NCBI RefSeq assembly: GCF_031599675.1
Contig: NZ_CP134223.1
Coordinates: 3,658,001-3,722,000, forward strand
DNA: 64,000 nucleotides
Source: Paenibacillus pedocola
Lineage (GTDB): Bacteria; Bacillota; Bacilli; Paenibacillales; Paenibacillaceae
Direction: 5' to 3'
This document shows, one piece after another, positions 25,508-33,776 of this stretch. Both the position numbers and the translations under genes were made by a program. Below the pieces are notes generated by a model that worked only from the letters and a program-made list of their open reading frames with translations, searched no databases and was not told the origin of the DNA. How positions within the stretch are numbered: position 1 is the first letter of the stretch; each line of letters starts with the position of its first letter.

Positions 25508-25554
25508 AAAGCCAGAATCGCTTCAGTCACTTTACCGAAGGCGGCTCTGGCTTT
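25508..25554. terminator. Terminator after the Cys-rich protein gene
   Basis: AAAGCCAGA...GCTTC pairs with GAAG...CTCTGGCTTT; A-rich and T-rich flanks allow use in both directions. It is placed just downstream of the gene at 25580-25927. Confidence 0.75.
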
Positions 25555-25579
25555 GTATAGCCTTTATCAGTTCACTGTA

Positions 25580-25927
25580 TTAAGCGTATACCTCTACGGC
25601 ACCGCTAATCAGGCGGCAAGCCATTGCAGCACTGCGGCAGGCATCAATGCACTCCTGACAGTGTGTTTGCTTATGCCTGCTGCTCTCATCGGCACAGCGT
25701 TCGCAGATTTCCGCGCACAGGCGCAGGATTTCAACCACGAACGGACTTTGACGGGTCATTGCCTGGATGGCAAAAGAACAAATATCCGCACATTCCCGGT
25801 CAAGACGGATGCTCTCCCGCAGGGTAGCAAGATCATATTCTTTCAGGCTTGAGACATAGCTATAGTTACAGGCATTCATAGATTTGATACATGCGTCAAT
25901 GCATTCCTGATATTGAATTCGGGTCAT
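25580..25927 (-). CDS. Four-helix bundle copper-binding protein (DUF326, Csp/YhjQ-like)
   Basis: 115 residues with Cys pairs on successive helices: ECIDACIKSMNAC, ECADICSFA, LCAEICERCAD, HCQECIDACRSAAMAC. This CxxxC periodicity lines the core of cytosolic copper storage proteins (Csp3-like) and the DUF326 family. It has no signal peptide, so it would buffer Cu(I) in the cytoplasm. AGGAGG precedes ATG 25927. A palindrome upstream (25952-25966) may bind a copper- or redox-sensing repressor. Confidence 0.88.
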   Translation of the reverse strand: MTRIQYQECIDACIKSMNACNYSYVSSLKEYDLATLRESIRLDRECADICSFAIQAMTRQSPFVVEILRLCAEICERCADESSRHKQTHCQECIDACRSAAMACRLISGAVEVYA

Positions 25928-25951
25928 AGCCTTATACCTCCTGCAATCATT

Positions 25952-25966
25952 ATAGGTTATGCCTAT
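25952..25966. promoter_or_regulatory. Palindrome upstream of the copper-binding protein gene
   Basis: ATAGG-N5-CCTAT, a perfect five-base inverted repeat 25 bp upstream of the start codon. It does not match the CsoR consensus I know, so the regulator is open. Confidence 0.35.
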
Positions 25967-26090
25967 GTATTAACCTGCAAGATAAAGAACGAACCAAGCG
26001 ACTCAGGCAGGACCGGATGTGCTGACCGTAATAAGGATTATTGCCTGGGCTGCAAGAGCCTTACGGATGTAGTCCTTATCCTGGACATAG

Positions 26091-26111
26091 GAAGCCTGTA
26101 TTACAGGCTTC
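26091..26111. terminator. Hairpin over the cobW stop codon
   Basis: GAAGCCTG-TATTA-CAGGCTTC; the stop codon of the CobW-family gene lies in the loop. There is no clear T-run. Confidence 0.5.
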
Positions 26112-27135
26112 TCCGGACGGTGCCCGGCCGGATCAGTGTGCGCTTCTCCAGCTGTAGAAGCTGAGTGCGCAGCTCACCGGACGAGAAGTGCTCCCCGATA
26201 AATACCGCTACGTCAGGCACCTCACCCTGGGGGGTGATTTTCATGAAATCAGCTTCTCTATAAGCATATTGGAACAAAAACCGGCTCGAAGTGTCGCTGA
26301 ACGTAACAATCCCTTTGGCCCGGTATACATCACGCGGCAGCTCTTTAACGAACTGCTCGAATTCCTCACTGTTTACGGCACGCTTAAAATAATGGGTATA
26401 GGCCATAACATGATCATGGGTAGGGTGGGCATGAACCGTGTGATCCGCAGTCCCTTGGACAGACTCTCCGCCCTCCCTAATCCCTTCCTCTGCTTCCTCA
26501 TCGTCCCGGCCTTCCAGATGTACCCCGCCAAGGCTTCCCAGTAAAATTTCCGGTTCCAGACCGCAGCGCACTGCCGGCAAAATTTCCGCATAAGCATTCC
26601 ATTTGCGCAGCACATCCGATATCTCTACAGCTTCTTCAGCTGTGACCCGGTCCGTCTTATTCAAAATAAGCACGGATGCGCAGCGGATCTGCTCCTGCAT
26701 CAACCGGTAGGTTGAACCCTGCTGTGAGCGGTACAGCTCAAGCAGATGCGCAGCATCGACGACAGTAATCAGACCTTTCAGCTCCACCAGCTGATAGAGT
26801 GAGGTTTCAGTAACCGCATCGACGATTTCCAGCGGATTCGCAGCACCAGTGGCTTCAATGACCACAACATCCGGTGATTCTTTCTTCACCAGCGTTGTCA
26901 GCTCTGTGCTGAGGTCGCCGCGGCTGGTGCAGCAGATACAGCCGCCGAGCATCTCTGCCATAGGAACCGATTGCTCTACCAGAAGCCCGTCCAGATTAAC
27001 TTCCCCTAATTCGTTCATCACCACTGCCGGGCGCAGACCCTGGGCTTTCCAGTGGTCCAGCAGCCGCTGCAGTAAGGTTGTTTTGCCGCTGCCCAGAAAT
27101 CCTGATAATATGTATACCGGCAATGCCTGTTTCAT
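26101..27135 (-). CDS. CobW/G3E-family GTPase (COG0523 metal chaperone)
   Basis: 344 residues. Walker A GFLGSGKTT (12-20), Walker B/switch VVIEATGAANP, NKTD base-recognition motif, and the metal-binding GGCICC with Cys66, Cys68 and Cys69. A His/Asp/Glu-rich stretch near 225-250 (HTVHAHPTHDHVMAYTHY) adds metal ligands; the CobW C-terminal domain follows with RDVYRAKGIVTFSD. COG0523 GTPases deliver Zn, Co or other metals to target proteins. GGGGAG lies ten bases before ATG 27135. Its neighbours (copper-binding protein, MoaB, nitrogenase-like operon) suggest a role in metal handling, but the metal is not defined. Confidence 0.92.
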   Translation of the reverse strand: MKQALPVYILSGFLGSGKTTLLQRLLDHWKAQGLRPAVVMNELGEVNLDGLLVEQSVPMAEMLGGCICCTSRGDLSTELTTLVKKESPDVVVIEATGAANPLEIVDAVTETSLYQLVELKGLITVVDAAHLLELYRSQQGSTYRLMQEQIRCASVLILNKTDRVTAEEAVEISDVLRKWNAYAEILPAVRCGLEPEILLGSLGGVHLEGRDDEEAEEGIREGGESVQGTADHTVHAHPTHDHVMAYTHYFKRAVNSEEFEQFVKELPRDVYRAKGIVTFSDTSSRFLFQYAYREADFMKITPQGEVPDVAVFIGEHFSSGELRTQLLQLEKRTLIRPGTVRRSL

Positions 27136-27306
27136 GTTTCATCGCTCCCCAAAAATACCGTTATGGTAGCGAGTTTACTACAAATATGTATACACAAGCA
27201 AGGAGCAGCTGCGGAGGACTTGCCCCCGCCCTCTGATGCCCCCGGCTTGTCTTTGCTCTCTTCATCACCTATTATGAGGGTAAAATGACTTATAAGGAGT
27301 GGTCCC

Positions 27307-27822
27307 ATGTCATCCGTTGATGAACACCGCCGCGAAGCACCGCAAACGGTATCCTGTTATATTATTACGGTCTCGGACACAAGAACGATGGAAACTGATA
27401 CCGGAGGAGCGTTGATCGCTTCCATGCTGGAAGAGGCTGGCTATCAGGTTGTGGGCCGCAAGATCGTTAAAGATGACTATGAAGAGATCCGCGAGCTGAT
27501 CTACAAAAGCTCCGTCCATTCCGGAATCGAAGCCGTGCTGCTGACCGGCGGTACGGGAATATCTCCCCGCGACACCACCTATGAGGCCGTTGCCTCCCTG
27601 CTGGACAAATCGCTGCCGGGCTTCGGTGAAATATTCCGCCTGCTCAGCTTCACAGAAGACATCGGCTCCGCCGCCATTCTAAGCCGGGCCATTGCCGGCA
27701 CTATCGGCAGCACGGCTATTTTCTCGATGCCCGGCTCCACCGGAGCGGTCAAGCTGGCCATGAGCCGGCTGATCCTTCCTGAGCTCCGCCATGTCATGCG
27801 CGAGATTTATAAACAGGGTTAA
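27307..27822 (+). CDS. moaB: Molybdenum cofactor biosynthesis protein MoaB/MogA-like
   Basis: 171 residues. Contains VSDTRTMETDTGGALIASML, LTGGTGISPRDTTYEAVASL and the molybdopterin-binding region IFSMPGSTGAVKLAMSRLI. The family adenylylates molybdopterin or binds it on the way to molybdenum cofactor. AAGGAG precedes ATG 27307. It stands alone here, convergent with the nitrogenase-like operon; other moa/moe genes are not in the window. It should not be taken as evidence that the nitrogenase-like enzyme uses molybdenum, since molybdopterin and FeMo-co are different cofactors. Confidence 0.92.
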   Translation: MSSVDEHRREAPQTVSCYIITVSDTRTMETDTGGALIASMLEEAGYQVVGRKIVKDDYEEIRELIYKSSVHSGIEAVLLTGGTGISPRDTTYEAVASLLDKSLPGFGEIFRLLSFTEDIGSAAILSRAIAGTIGSTAIFSMPGSTGAVKLAMSRLILPELRHVMREIYKQG

Positions 27823-27861
27823 CTGGCGATAGAGTTGTTCAAATAGATGGAATAAACCGCT

Positions 27862-27890
27862 AAAAGGACAGCTCTCAGCTGTCCTTTTTT
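27862..27890. terminator. Bidirectional terminator between moaB and the nitrogenase-like operon
   Basis: AAAAGGACAGCT-CTC-AGCTGTCCTTTTTT; nine-base GC-containing stem with A/T tails on both sides. It terminates both moaB and, from the other side, the nine-gene operon. Confidence 0.9.
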
Positions 27891-27932
27891 GGTGGCTTCA
27901 ACCAATAGCCAGTATGAAGGTTTCCACTCACG

Positions 27933-29255
27933 TTAGCGGTATGTCCCCAGCACCCGGTCATAAATATCCTCAATCAGCCTTAGGCCGCCGTTATAACCGG
28001 CATACCCACCGTTCAGAATGAGCCGGTAGGTAACCGGCACACTGACCGGTAGCAGATCGGCACCCAGCTCCGCAGCCAGATCACGCTCCCAGCCGCTGCC
28101 CAGAATCAGTGCACGCTGCTTCGGCCTGCTTGCCCAGATCTCCTCCTGGATGGCTCCACCATCCTCTACAAACTCCACTTTGGCTGAACGCCTGGAGGAA
28201 ATGTGGCTGAACTGCTCCACGATAGCCGCGCGGTATTCCTCTGGAGTATTGTCCACGACATATTGCGTCTCCGCCGGGAGAATCCCCAGCTCATTCAGCA
28301 AATATTTGGAGAAACCAACGGCATAGGTTGCATCCAGCATGGTATAGAATACACGCGGCAATCCATAGCGGAATTCGAGCATGAAGTCAGCAGTCCGCTC
28401 AATGTGGGCATAGAACTTTCGTTCCTCGTCTAGTATAAAAGCCTCCGCCTGCTCTTTGTCCAGACTGCTGAATTCCGCCACTTCTCGGAGGAAACGGCCC
28501 GTTTCAATCCCGCCGACCGGCAGATAGGGGAAATGGTAATACGGCGTGCCGTATTTCTTCTTCAGCAACTCCGCACTTTTCAGTCCTGGCCATGCCGACA
28601 CCACGATATTGAATTCCGCCCGGGGAATGCTTAGCCACTCAGTCACGCCGCCGGACTCCGGTCCAAACAGCACATTGGGCTTGAGCCCGAGACCTGTCAG
28701 GATTCGCTTCAGTTCCTGCAGATTCCCGATCCAGTACGGATCTTGATATGGCACGGAGGCGAATACATTCACAAGCCCTGGAATGATGTCCTCCTTCTCC
28801 TCAGCGTACTTGTCGACATACTGTTCCACAATTGCTTTGATCACCAGATCATGGCTGACATAGTTATTGCTCTTGAAACCGCCGGTTTCCACATAGACCA
28901 GCGGCTTATCCAGTACCTGAAAATCCCGGGTCACCTGGCCGACATTATCACCGACGATATCGGAGGTACAGCCGGTCAGCACCACATACAGATCGGCATC
29001 GATGACCTTAAAGGCACCGTCGATCACACTGCGCAATTTCCCTTCACCGCCGAAGACAATTTCCGCTTCACTTGAATTCGTGCAAGGAATGGTGCTGCCA
29101 CCTGCGTACCCCTCCCCCTGACCCAGAAAACCATGAATCTTCGTGCTGCAGCCCGGACCGGCATGAACTACCGGCACTGCGCGGTGGATGGCAATCACCG
29201 ACTGCTGCACGCCGAGGGCGCAGGAATAACGTGGCTGTTCAATAAGCTTCGACAT
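27933..29255 (-). CDS. Nitrogenase-like component 1, K-type (beta) subunit; candidate MarK
   Basis: 440 residues, shorter than NifK (about 520). The three P-cluster-type cysteines are present: Cys12 (YSCALGV), Cys36 (HAGPGCS) and Cys96 (TGCTSDIVGDN), which match NifK Cys70, Cys95 and Cys153; Cys58 is extra. GGVTEWLSIPRAEFNIVVSA and the C-terminal LGSGWERDLAAELGAD fit the Oxidored_nitro fold. It should pair with the D subunit in an alpha2beta2 complex. Its start lies 17 bases inside the D gene, with GGGAGG within D. Distantly related to BchB/NifK; I name methylthio-alkane reductase as the best fit from operon context, not from a sequence search. Confidence 0.82.
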   Translation of the reverse strand: MSKLIEQPRYSCALGVQQSVIAIHRAVPVVHAGPGCSTKIHGFLGQGEGYAGGSTIPCTNSSEAEIVFGGEGKLRSVIDGAFKVIDADLYVVLTGCTSDIVGDNVGQVTRDFQVLDKPLVYVETGGFKSNNYVSHDLVIKAIVEQYVDKYAEEKEDIIPGLVNVFASVPYQDPYWIGNLQELKRILTGLGLKPNVLFGPESGGVTEWLSIPRAEFNIVVSAWPGLKSAELLKKKYGTPYYHFPYLPVGGIETGRFLREVAEFSSLDKEQAEAFILDEERKFYAHIERTADFMLEFRYGLPRVFYTMLDATYAVGFSKYLLNELGILPAETQYVVDNTPEEYRAAIVEQFSHISSRRSAKVEFVEDGGAIQEEIWASRPKQRALILGSGWERDLAAELGADLLPVSVPVTYRLILNGGYAGYNGGLRLIEDIYDRVLGTYR

Positions 29256-30720
29256 GGACGTTGCCTCCCAGGAAAGTATACGGCTCCTGCTCCATCCACC
29301 ATTTGGTGTAGGGCATCGTGCTGTGCTTGGCGAGATTCGTTACGAATTCCCGGTTGTCCAGCGTCTCCAGAATACGCTCCGCATAATTCAGCAGTCCCTG
29401 ATATCCCCAGCTGAAATGCTCATCGCCGATCAGCAGCGTCGGAATGCCGAGCTTAGCCCCCCAATGCGTCATCCCGCCATGACGGGCGATCATCAGATCG
29501 GGACGAACCCGGTTCAGGATATTCGCCAGCTCGTAGGCCTGCTTATTGCAGACGTTGTAATTGGGAACATCCCCGTACGTTTTGACCGTATGATCCAGCA
29601 TATCCGCTGCCAGATCGCCGTTGTCATAGACAGGGTCATGATGAAAAATCGCCGCCCCCTGTACGTCTATGCCCAGCTCGCGCAACAGCGCAATCAGTGC
29701 ATGGCCGTGCGCGGAGCCGGCGGTAAGGTAGCAGGTGGTTCCCGTTAACTTTTCTCTGTATTCCTCCAGCTTCGGCAGCACCGCTGCCTTTTCCACAGCG
29801 ATGATCTCCTCAATCTCGTCTTTACGGTCCAGCACCCGGCCCAGCTCACGCATCCAGGCATCGGTTCCGGCCAGCCCGTAAGCAATCGGTGCCTTGATCT
29901 CCGGAACATCATAGACCTGCTCCAGTGCCGCGCCGAGATAGGTCCCGAGGGTAGGGCAGATCTGGATGGTCGCCGCCGCTTCAGAAATGGTCTCCAGCTG
30001 GGCAACGGTGGAGAATGGCACGATATAATCAGCCTCGTAGCCCAGCTTGTTCAGCAGGCCGGAGAAGACATCGCTGCCCCAGAAGTTGATGATATTGACC
30101 TTGTTCGTTTTCTTTTCCGGCGGCTTAACGATTTTACGGACAATGGAATGGTAAGCTGAATCGAAACCTGAGGTCCAGATCTTCGATTTGAAGCCCTCGC
30201 AGAAGCAGGTGACAACAGGAATACCAAGCTCCAGGGTCAGTTTATTCGTTACTCCCTCCACATCATCACCGATAATCCCGGAAGCGCAGGAAGTAGTTAC
30301 AAATATCGCCTTCGGCTTGGCACGTTCAAAAGCCAGTCTGATTGTAGCCTCCAGCTTGCGGGCTCCACCGAATACCGTGTCCATCTCTTCAAGATTCGTA
30401 TTGAAATATCTGCCGATAACCGGTGGAAGATCACGCTCCATCTGTCCGACCCGGTAGACAAAATTAAAGCCGAAGAAATCCCCGGCGCAGCCCACCGGAG
30501 CATGGTTCACCATCGCGGCGTCCGTAATCATCGACAGCTGGCAAAAAGCATTGCCCGAGCTGCAGCCCATGCACTGGCTGAAGGAGCGGGTACCGTCCTT
30601 TAAGCCACCGGCGTTCGAACAGCTTACCAACCCGGCAGCGGTGCCGGAGAAACCGGTAATCGACCCCAGACGTAGCTCGCGGACCGGAACTTCGGGGGTG
30701 TTCAAATTCACTTTGCTCAT
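29239..30720 (-). CDS. Nitrogenase-like component 1, D-type (alpha) subunit; candidate MarD
   Basis: 493 residues. P-cluster-type ligands: Cys53 (in QCMGCSSGNAFCQLS, with Cys50 and Cys60 nearby), Cys78 (APVGCAGD) and Cys145 (TTSCASGIIGDD). Cys255 in IQICPTLGTYLGAAL aligns with the cofactor ligand NifD Cys275. The segment after CEGFKSKIWTSGFDSAYHSI lacks the Gln191 and His195 used by NifD for N2 reduction, and the position of His442 falls on Leu; a His sits nearby in DEHFSWGYQG. This argues for an iron-sulfur cofactor and a substrate other than N2. It begins 27 bases after the importer ATPase. Confidence 0.85.
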   Translation of the reverse strand: MSKVNLNTPEVPVRELRLGSITGFSGTAAGLVSCSNAGGLKDGTRSFSQCMGCSSGNAFCQLSMITDAAMVNHAPVGCAGDFFGFNFVYRVGQMERDLPPVIGRYFNTNLEEMDTVFGGARKLEATIRLAFERAKPKAIFVTTSCASGIIGDDVEGVTNKLTLELGIPVVTCFCEGFKSKIWTSGFDSAYHSIVRKIVKPPEKKTNKVNIINFWGSDVFSGLLNKLGYEADYIVPFSTVAQLETISEAAATIQICPTLGTYLGAALEQVYDVPEIKAPIAYGLAGTDAWMRELGRVLDRKDEIEEIIAVEKAAVLPKLEEYREKLTGTTCYLTAGSAHGHALIALLRELGIDVQGAAIFHHDPVYDNGDLAADMLDHTVKTYGDVPNYNVCNKQAYELANILNRVRPDLMIARHGGMTHWGAKLGIPTLLIGDEHFSWGYQGLLNYAERILETLDNREFVTNLAKHSTMPYTKWWMEQEPYTFLGGNVHVEAY

Positions 30721-30747
30721 TATTCTCTCCTTTCCTGACCTCCAGGC

Positions 30748-31605
30748 CTACAAGTAATATTCCAGACTCTTGCTGCTGCCGGCAAAATGCAGGATCTCCA
30801 GGATTTTGGAACGCAGGCGGATAAACTCCGAACTGCCTCTATCACGCGGATGCTCCATTCCCACCTCTACAATTTCCTTGATCTGTCCCGGTCTTGCCGA
30901 CATAATAACAATCCGGTCGCTTAAGTACACCGCTTCATCCACATCATGGGTTACGAGAATCATTGTCGTGCCTCTCAGCCGCCACAGCCGGAGCAGCTCA
31001 TCCTGCAGGTTCATCCGGGTAAAAGCATCCAGCGCCCCCAGCGGCTCATCGAGCATCAGCACCTTGGGTTCGTTAATCAGGGCCCGGGCCAGGGAAGCGC
31101 GCTGCGCCATCCCGCCCGAGACCTGATGCGGGTAGGCATTACCGAATCCTTGCAGCCCGACCATGTCCAGATATTCATCCGGCTTGCTGCGGTTTTCCTT
31201 ATACACCTTCCGGGCCTTCAGCCCGGCGGCAATATTCTGGCGGATGGTGATCCAGGGGAACAGGTTAGCCTGCTGAAATACGTATCCCCGTTCATGATGC
31301 GTGCCGGAAATCCGGGCACCGTCGAGCGTGATTTCACCGGCTGCACATTCGTCCAGTCCGGCGATCAGGCGCATCAGTGTTGTTTTGCCGCAGCCGCTCG
31401 GACCAATAATGGACACGAACGTGCCCGGCAAAATATCCAGATTCACCTCTTTCAGCGCTTCTACCTTATGACCGGACTCCTCTTCATAAATGCGGCTGAC
31501 CCGGCGGATATTTACCGCGCCTTTTGCGTCTTGCGTGTTTCTCGCATCTTTCGTACCTTCCGCCTCTTTCGCATCTTCAGCCGCTTCCACGGCATTCTTA
31601 ATCAT
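30748..31605 (-). CDS. ABC importer ATPase of the nitrogenase-like operon (SsuB/TauB-like)
   Basis: 285 residues. The first 35 are an Ala/Asp/Glu/Lys-rich extension not found in the paralogue at 1367. Then Walker A GPSGCGKTT, Q-loop YVFQQANLFPW, signature VSGGMAQR, Walker B VLMLDEPLGALD and VTHDVDEA. ATG 31605 overlaps the permease stop as ATGA, with GGGG eight bases upstream; a start at 31626 is less likely. It energises the importer encoded by the two genes before it. Confidence 0.92.
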   Translation of the reverse strand: MIKNAVEAAEDAKEAEGTKDARNTQDAKGAVNIRRVSRIYEEESGHKVEALKEVNLDILPGTFVSIIGPSGCGKTTLMRLIAGLDECAAGEITLDGARISGTHHERGYVFQQANLFPWITIRQNIAAGLKARKVYKENRSKPDEYLDMVGLQGFGNAYPHQVSGGMAQRASLARALINEPKVLMLDEPLGALDAFTRMNLQDELLRLWRLRGTTMILVTHDVDEAVYLSDRIVIMSARPGQIKEIVEVGMEHPRDRGSSEFIRLRSKILEILHFAGSSKSLEYYL

Positions 31606-32597
31606 TTCACCAGCCCCTTCTGCCATTTCAGCACCCGGTCCCTGACCCTGAAAATAATCGCCATAACGATCGAGAAGGTCACCGCCATAATGATAATCGA
31701 TGCATAGACCTTAGCGTAATTGGACCAGCCTTTAGCCCAGTTAATGTACCATCCGAGCCCCGCTCTCGCCCCGATCATTTCAGACACCACCAGTGTGGCA
31801 AAAGAAATGCCGGTCGCCGTATAGATTCCGCTGAAGATCGAAGGCATTGCTCCGGGAATCGCCACCCGGAATATCAGAAACCGCTCATCCGCTCCCAGCG
31901 TCCGTGCCGCCTCAAAATACGTATTCTGTACATTTGCAATGCCGACACTGGTCATAAAAGCGACCGGAAAGCAGACCGCGATCACAATCAGCAGCACAGC
32001 CGCATAGAAACTGGACGGAACGAGAATCATCGCAATCGGAATCAGCGCGGTTGCCGGAATAACTCCCATCACCTTGAGCACCGGAAACAGCCAGTAGCTC
32101 CACTTACGGTACCAGCCGATCAGCACGCCAAGCACAATGCCCAGGAAGCTGCCGATCAGAAAACCGATGACTAAGAGCCGCAAGGAATATGCTGTACTAA
32201 GCAAAAGGGTACTGGCGTCCTCAACCATCACTGAGACAATCTGCGCCAAACCCGGAACGAACGGCAGCGGCAACAAATTCAGTTTCGTACTAAGTACATC
32301 CCAGAGCGATAGTACTAGCCCAAGTACAAAATAAAACGGCGAATCATACAGCGCTTTGTTCCATCTTTTATCATTCAGTCTGGCAACCGGGATGCGGAGC
32401 GCGAAAAAAACGATAAAGGCGAGCAATACGATCCGGTAAGGCAGCAGCTCCACCTCTTGCCGCGCCGGAATCACCAGACTGACTGCCAGCGCAACCCCGA
32501 AGGAGATAATCGGCAAGCCGGTGCGGAGCCCGGCAGGACGACGCAATATCTCCCGCGAAGGTTCAACCAGCGCCAGATTGTGGTCCACAATGCTCAT
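31602..32597 (-). CDS. ABC importer permease of the nitrogenase-like operon (SsuC/TauC-like)
   Basis: 331 residues, longer than usual because of an extra N-terminal region with two hydrophobic helices (about 25-70). The core has six helices and the EAA loop EAARTLGADERFLIFRVAIP. AGGAGG precedes ATG 32597. Translationally coupled to the ATPase. It is of the same class as the permease at 534, but the sequences are clearly different, so this is not a recent duplication. Confidence 0.92.
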   Translation of the reverse strand: MSIVDHNLALVEPSREILRRPAGLRTGLPIISFGVALAVSLVIPARQEVELLPYRIVLLAFIVFFALRIPVARLNDKRWNKALYDSPFYFVLGLVLSLWDVLSTKLNLLPLPFVPGLAQIVSVMVEDASTLLLSTAYSLRLLVIGFLIGSFLGIVLGVLIGWYRKWSYWLFPVLKVMGVIPATALIPIAMILVPSSFYAAVLLIVIAVCFPVAFMTSVGIANVQNTYFEAARTLGADERFLIFRVAIPGAMPSIFSGIYTATGISFATLVVSEMIGARAGLGWYINWAKGWSNYAKVYASIIIMAVTFSIVMAIIFRVRDRVLKWQKGLVK

Positions 32598-32637
32598 AAA
32601 TCGGCTAACCTCCTTAAAGGTCTATCGCAGTTTATTG

Positions 32638-33741
32638 CTACTTCACAGCCCCGAACACATCATAATAAGCGGTCTTGAGGAATTCCTCCGGATCGGTATC
32701 CTTTTTGAGGAAGCCGGTCTTACTGAACTGCTTCACGAAGTAACGCACATCTTCCTGGGCAGCATCCGTAGTGAAATTAAAATGATAGCTTTCGATCAAA
32801 TCCGTCACCAGCTTCACATCATCAGTGGCCACGTATTTCTTCTCAATTTCCAGCTTGGCAGTTTCTTCCGGATGCTCGGCGATCCAGGCGGTTGCTTTTT
32901 GATAGGCTCTGGCGATGGCTGCGACGCGCTCCGGGTCTTCCTTGATTTTTTTGCCCGAGGCATACAGGAAGCAGCAGCTTTTGCCGGCAAAATTGGCATC
33001 GGTGGAGATATCCGACAGAACCGTGTAACCGTTATTCACTTCAGCCAGCTTACCGAACGGGTCCCAAGCGGCGTAGACGTCGATCTCGCCTTTTTTGACG
33101 CCTTCCTGAAGCTGATCCAACGGATACGCCAGCCACTGCACATCCTTTTGCGGATCGAGACCGGCATTGGTCAGAACGACACTGGCAACCGCCATCGGCA
33201 CACCGCCGATTTCGTCAACCCCAATCCGTTTGCCCTTCAGGTCAGCAGCAGTCTTAATGTCCGAACCCGGCGGAACGACGAGCTTAATGCACCCGTGATG
33301 CAGTCCGCCGATTACCTTGAGATCAAGTCCTTGCTGGATGGATGTAAACCAGACAAAGTCACCGTTGGTCACTGTAAATTCACCTGTTGTGAGCCCTGTT
33401 TTCATTGTATCCATCGAACCGCTGACCAGCTCTACATCAAGGCCTTCCTCAGCAAAAAAGCCCTTCTCATACGCCACATAGCTCGGTGCACCGCACACCG
33501 CTCCGCTCAGCGCCTGAATCTTCAGCTTGCCGTATTTATAGCTGGCCTTGGCCGCATTTCCGCTGTTACCAGCCGCAGCATTGCCTGTCGGAGCTTTCGC
33601 TGTCGCGGCAGCCGTATTAGACGTATGATTATGGTTGTTAGTTGAATTATTTTTCTCTGCAGTATTGTTGCCGCAGGCGGTTACTACCACCAATGCCGAG
33701 GTAACCAGCAGGATTGCCGGCAGCTTTTTTTTATTATTCAT
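32638..33741 (-). CDS. Substrate-binding lipoprotein of the nitrogenase-like operon
   Basis: 367 residues. Lipoprotein signal with lipobox VVTAC (Cys about residue 23), then a low-complexity Asn/Ala/Thr/His linker of about 45 residues. The binding domain has GAPSYVAYEKGFFAEEGLDV, TGLTTGEFTVTNGDFVWFTS and IGVDEIGGVPMAVASVVLTN, the NMT1/SsuA type II fold. Its place between the sulfhydrylase and the permease suggests that it binds an organosulfur compound that the nitrogenase-like enzyme cleaves. The ligand is inferred only. GGGGAGGA precedes ATG 33741. Confidence 0.88.
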   Translation of the reverse strand: MNNKKKLPAILLVTSALVVVTACGNNTAEKNNSTNNHNHTSNTAAATAKAPTGNAAAGNSGNAAKASYKYGKLKIQALSGAVCGAPSYVAYEKGFFAEEGLDVELVSGSMDTMKTGLTTGEFTVTNGDFVWFTSIQQGLDLKVIGGLHHGCIKLVVPPGSDIKTAADLKGKRIGVDEIGGVPMAVASVVLTNAGLDPQKDVQWLAYPLDQLQEGVKKGEIDVYAAWDPFGKLAEVNNGYTVLSDISTDANFAGKSCCFLYASGKKIKEDPERVAAIARAYQKATAWIAEHPEETAKLEIEKKYVATDDVKLVTDLIESYHFNFTTDAAQEDVRYFVKQFSKTGFLKKDTDPEEFLKTAYYDVFGAVK

Positions 33742-33776
33742 AACCGTTTCTCTTCCTCCCCAGTTTCAAGCTTCTC

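Noticed and set aside
27307..27822. MoaB as evidence for a molybdenum-dependent nitrogenase-like enzyme
   Set aside because: MoaB acts in molybdopterin synthesis, not FeMo-co synthesis, and is a separate convergent unit.
32521..33645. Long plus-strand frame opposite the importer lipoprotein (374 codons)
   Set aside because: Antisense shadow of the lipoprotein gene; no ribosome binding site and no recognisable protein features.
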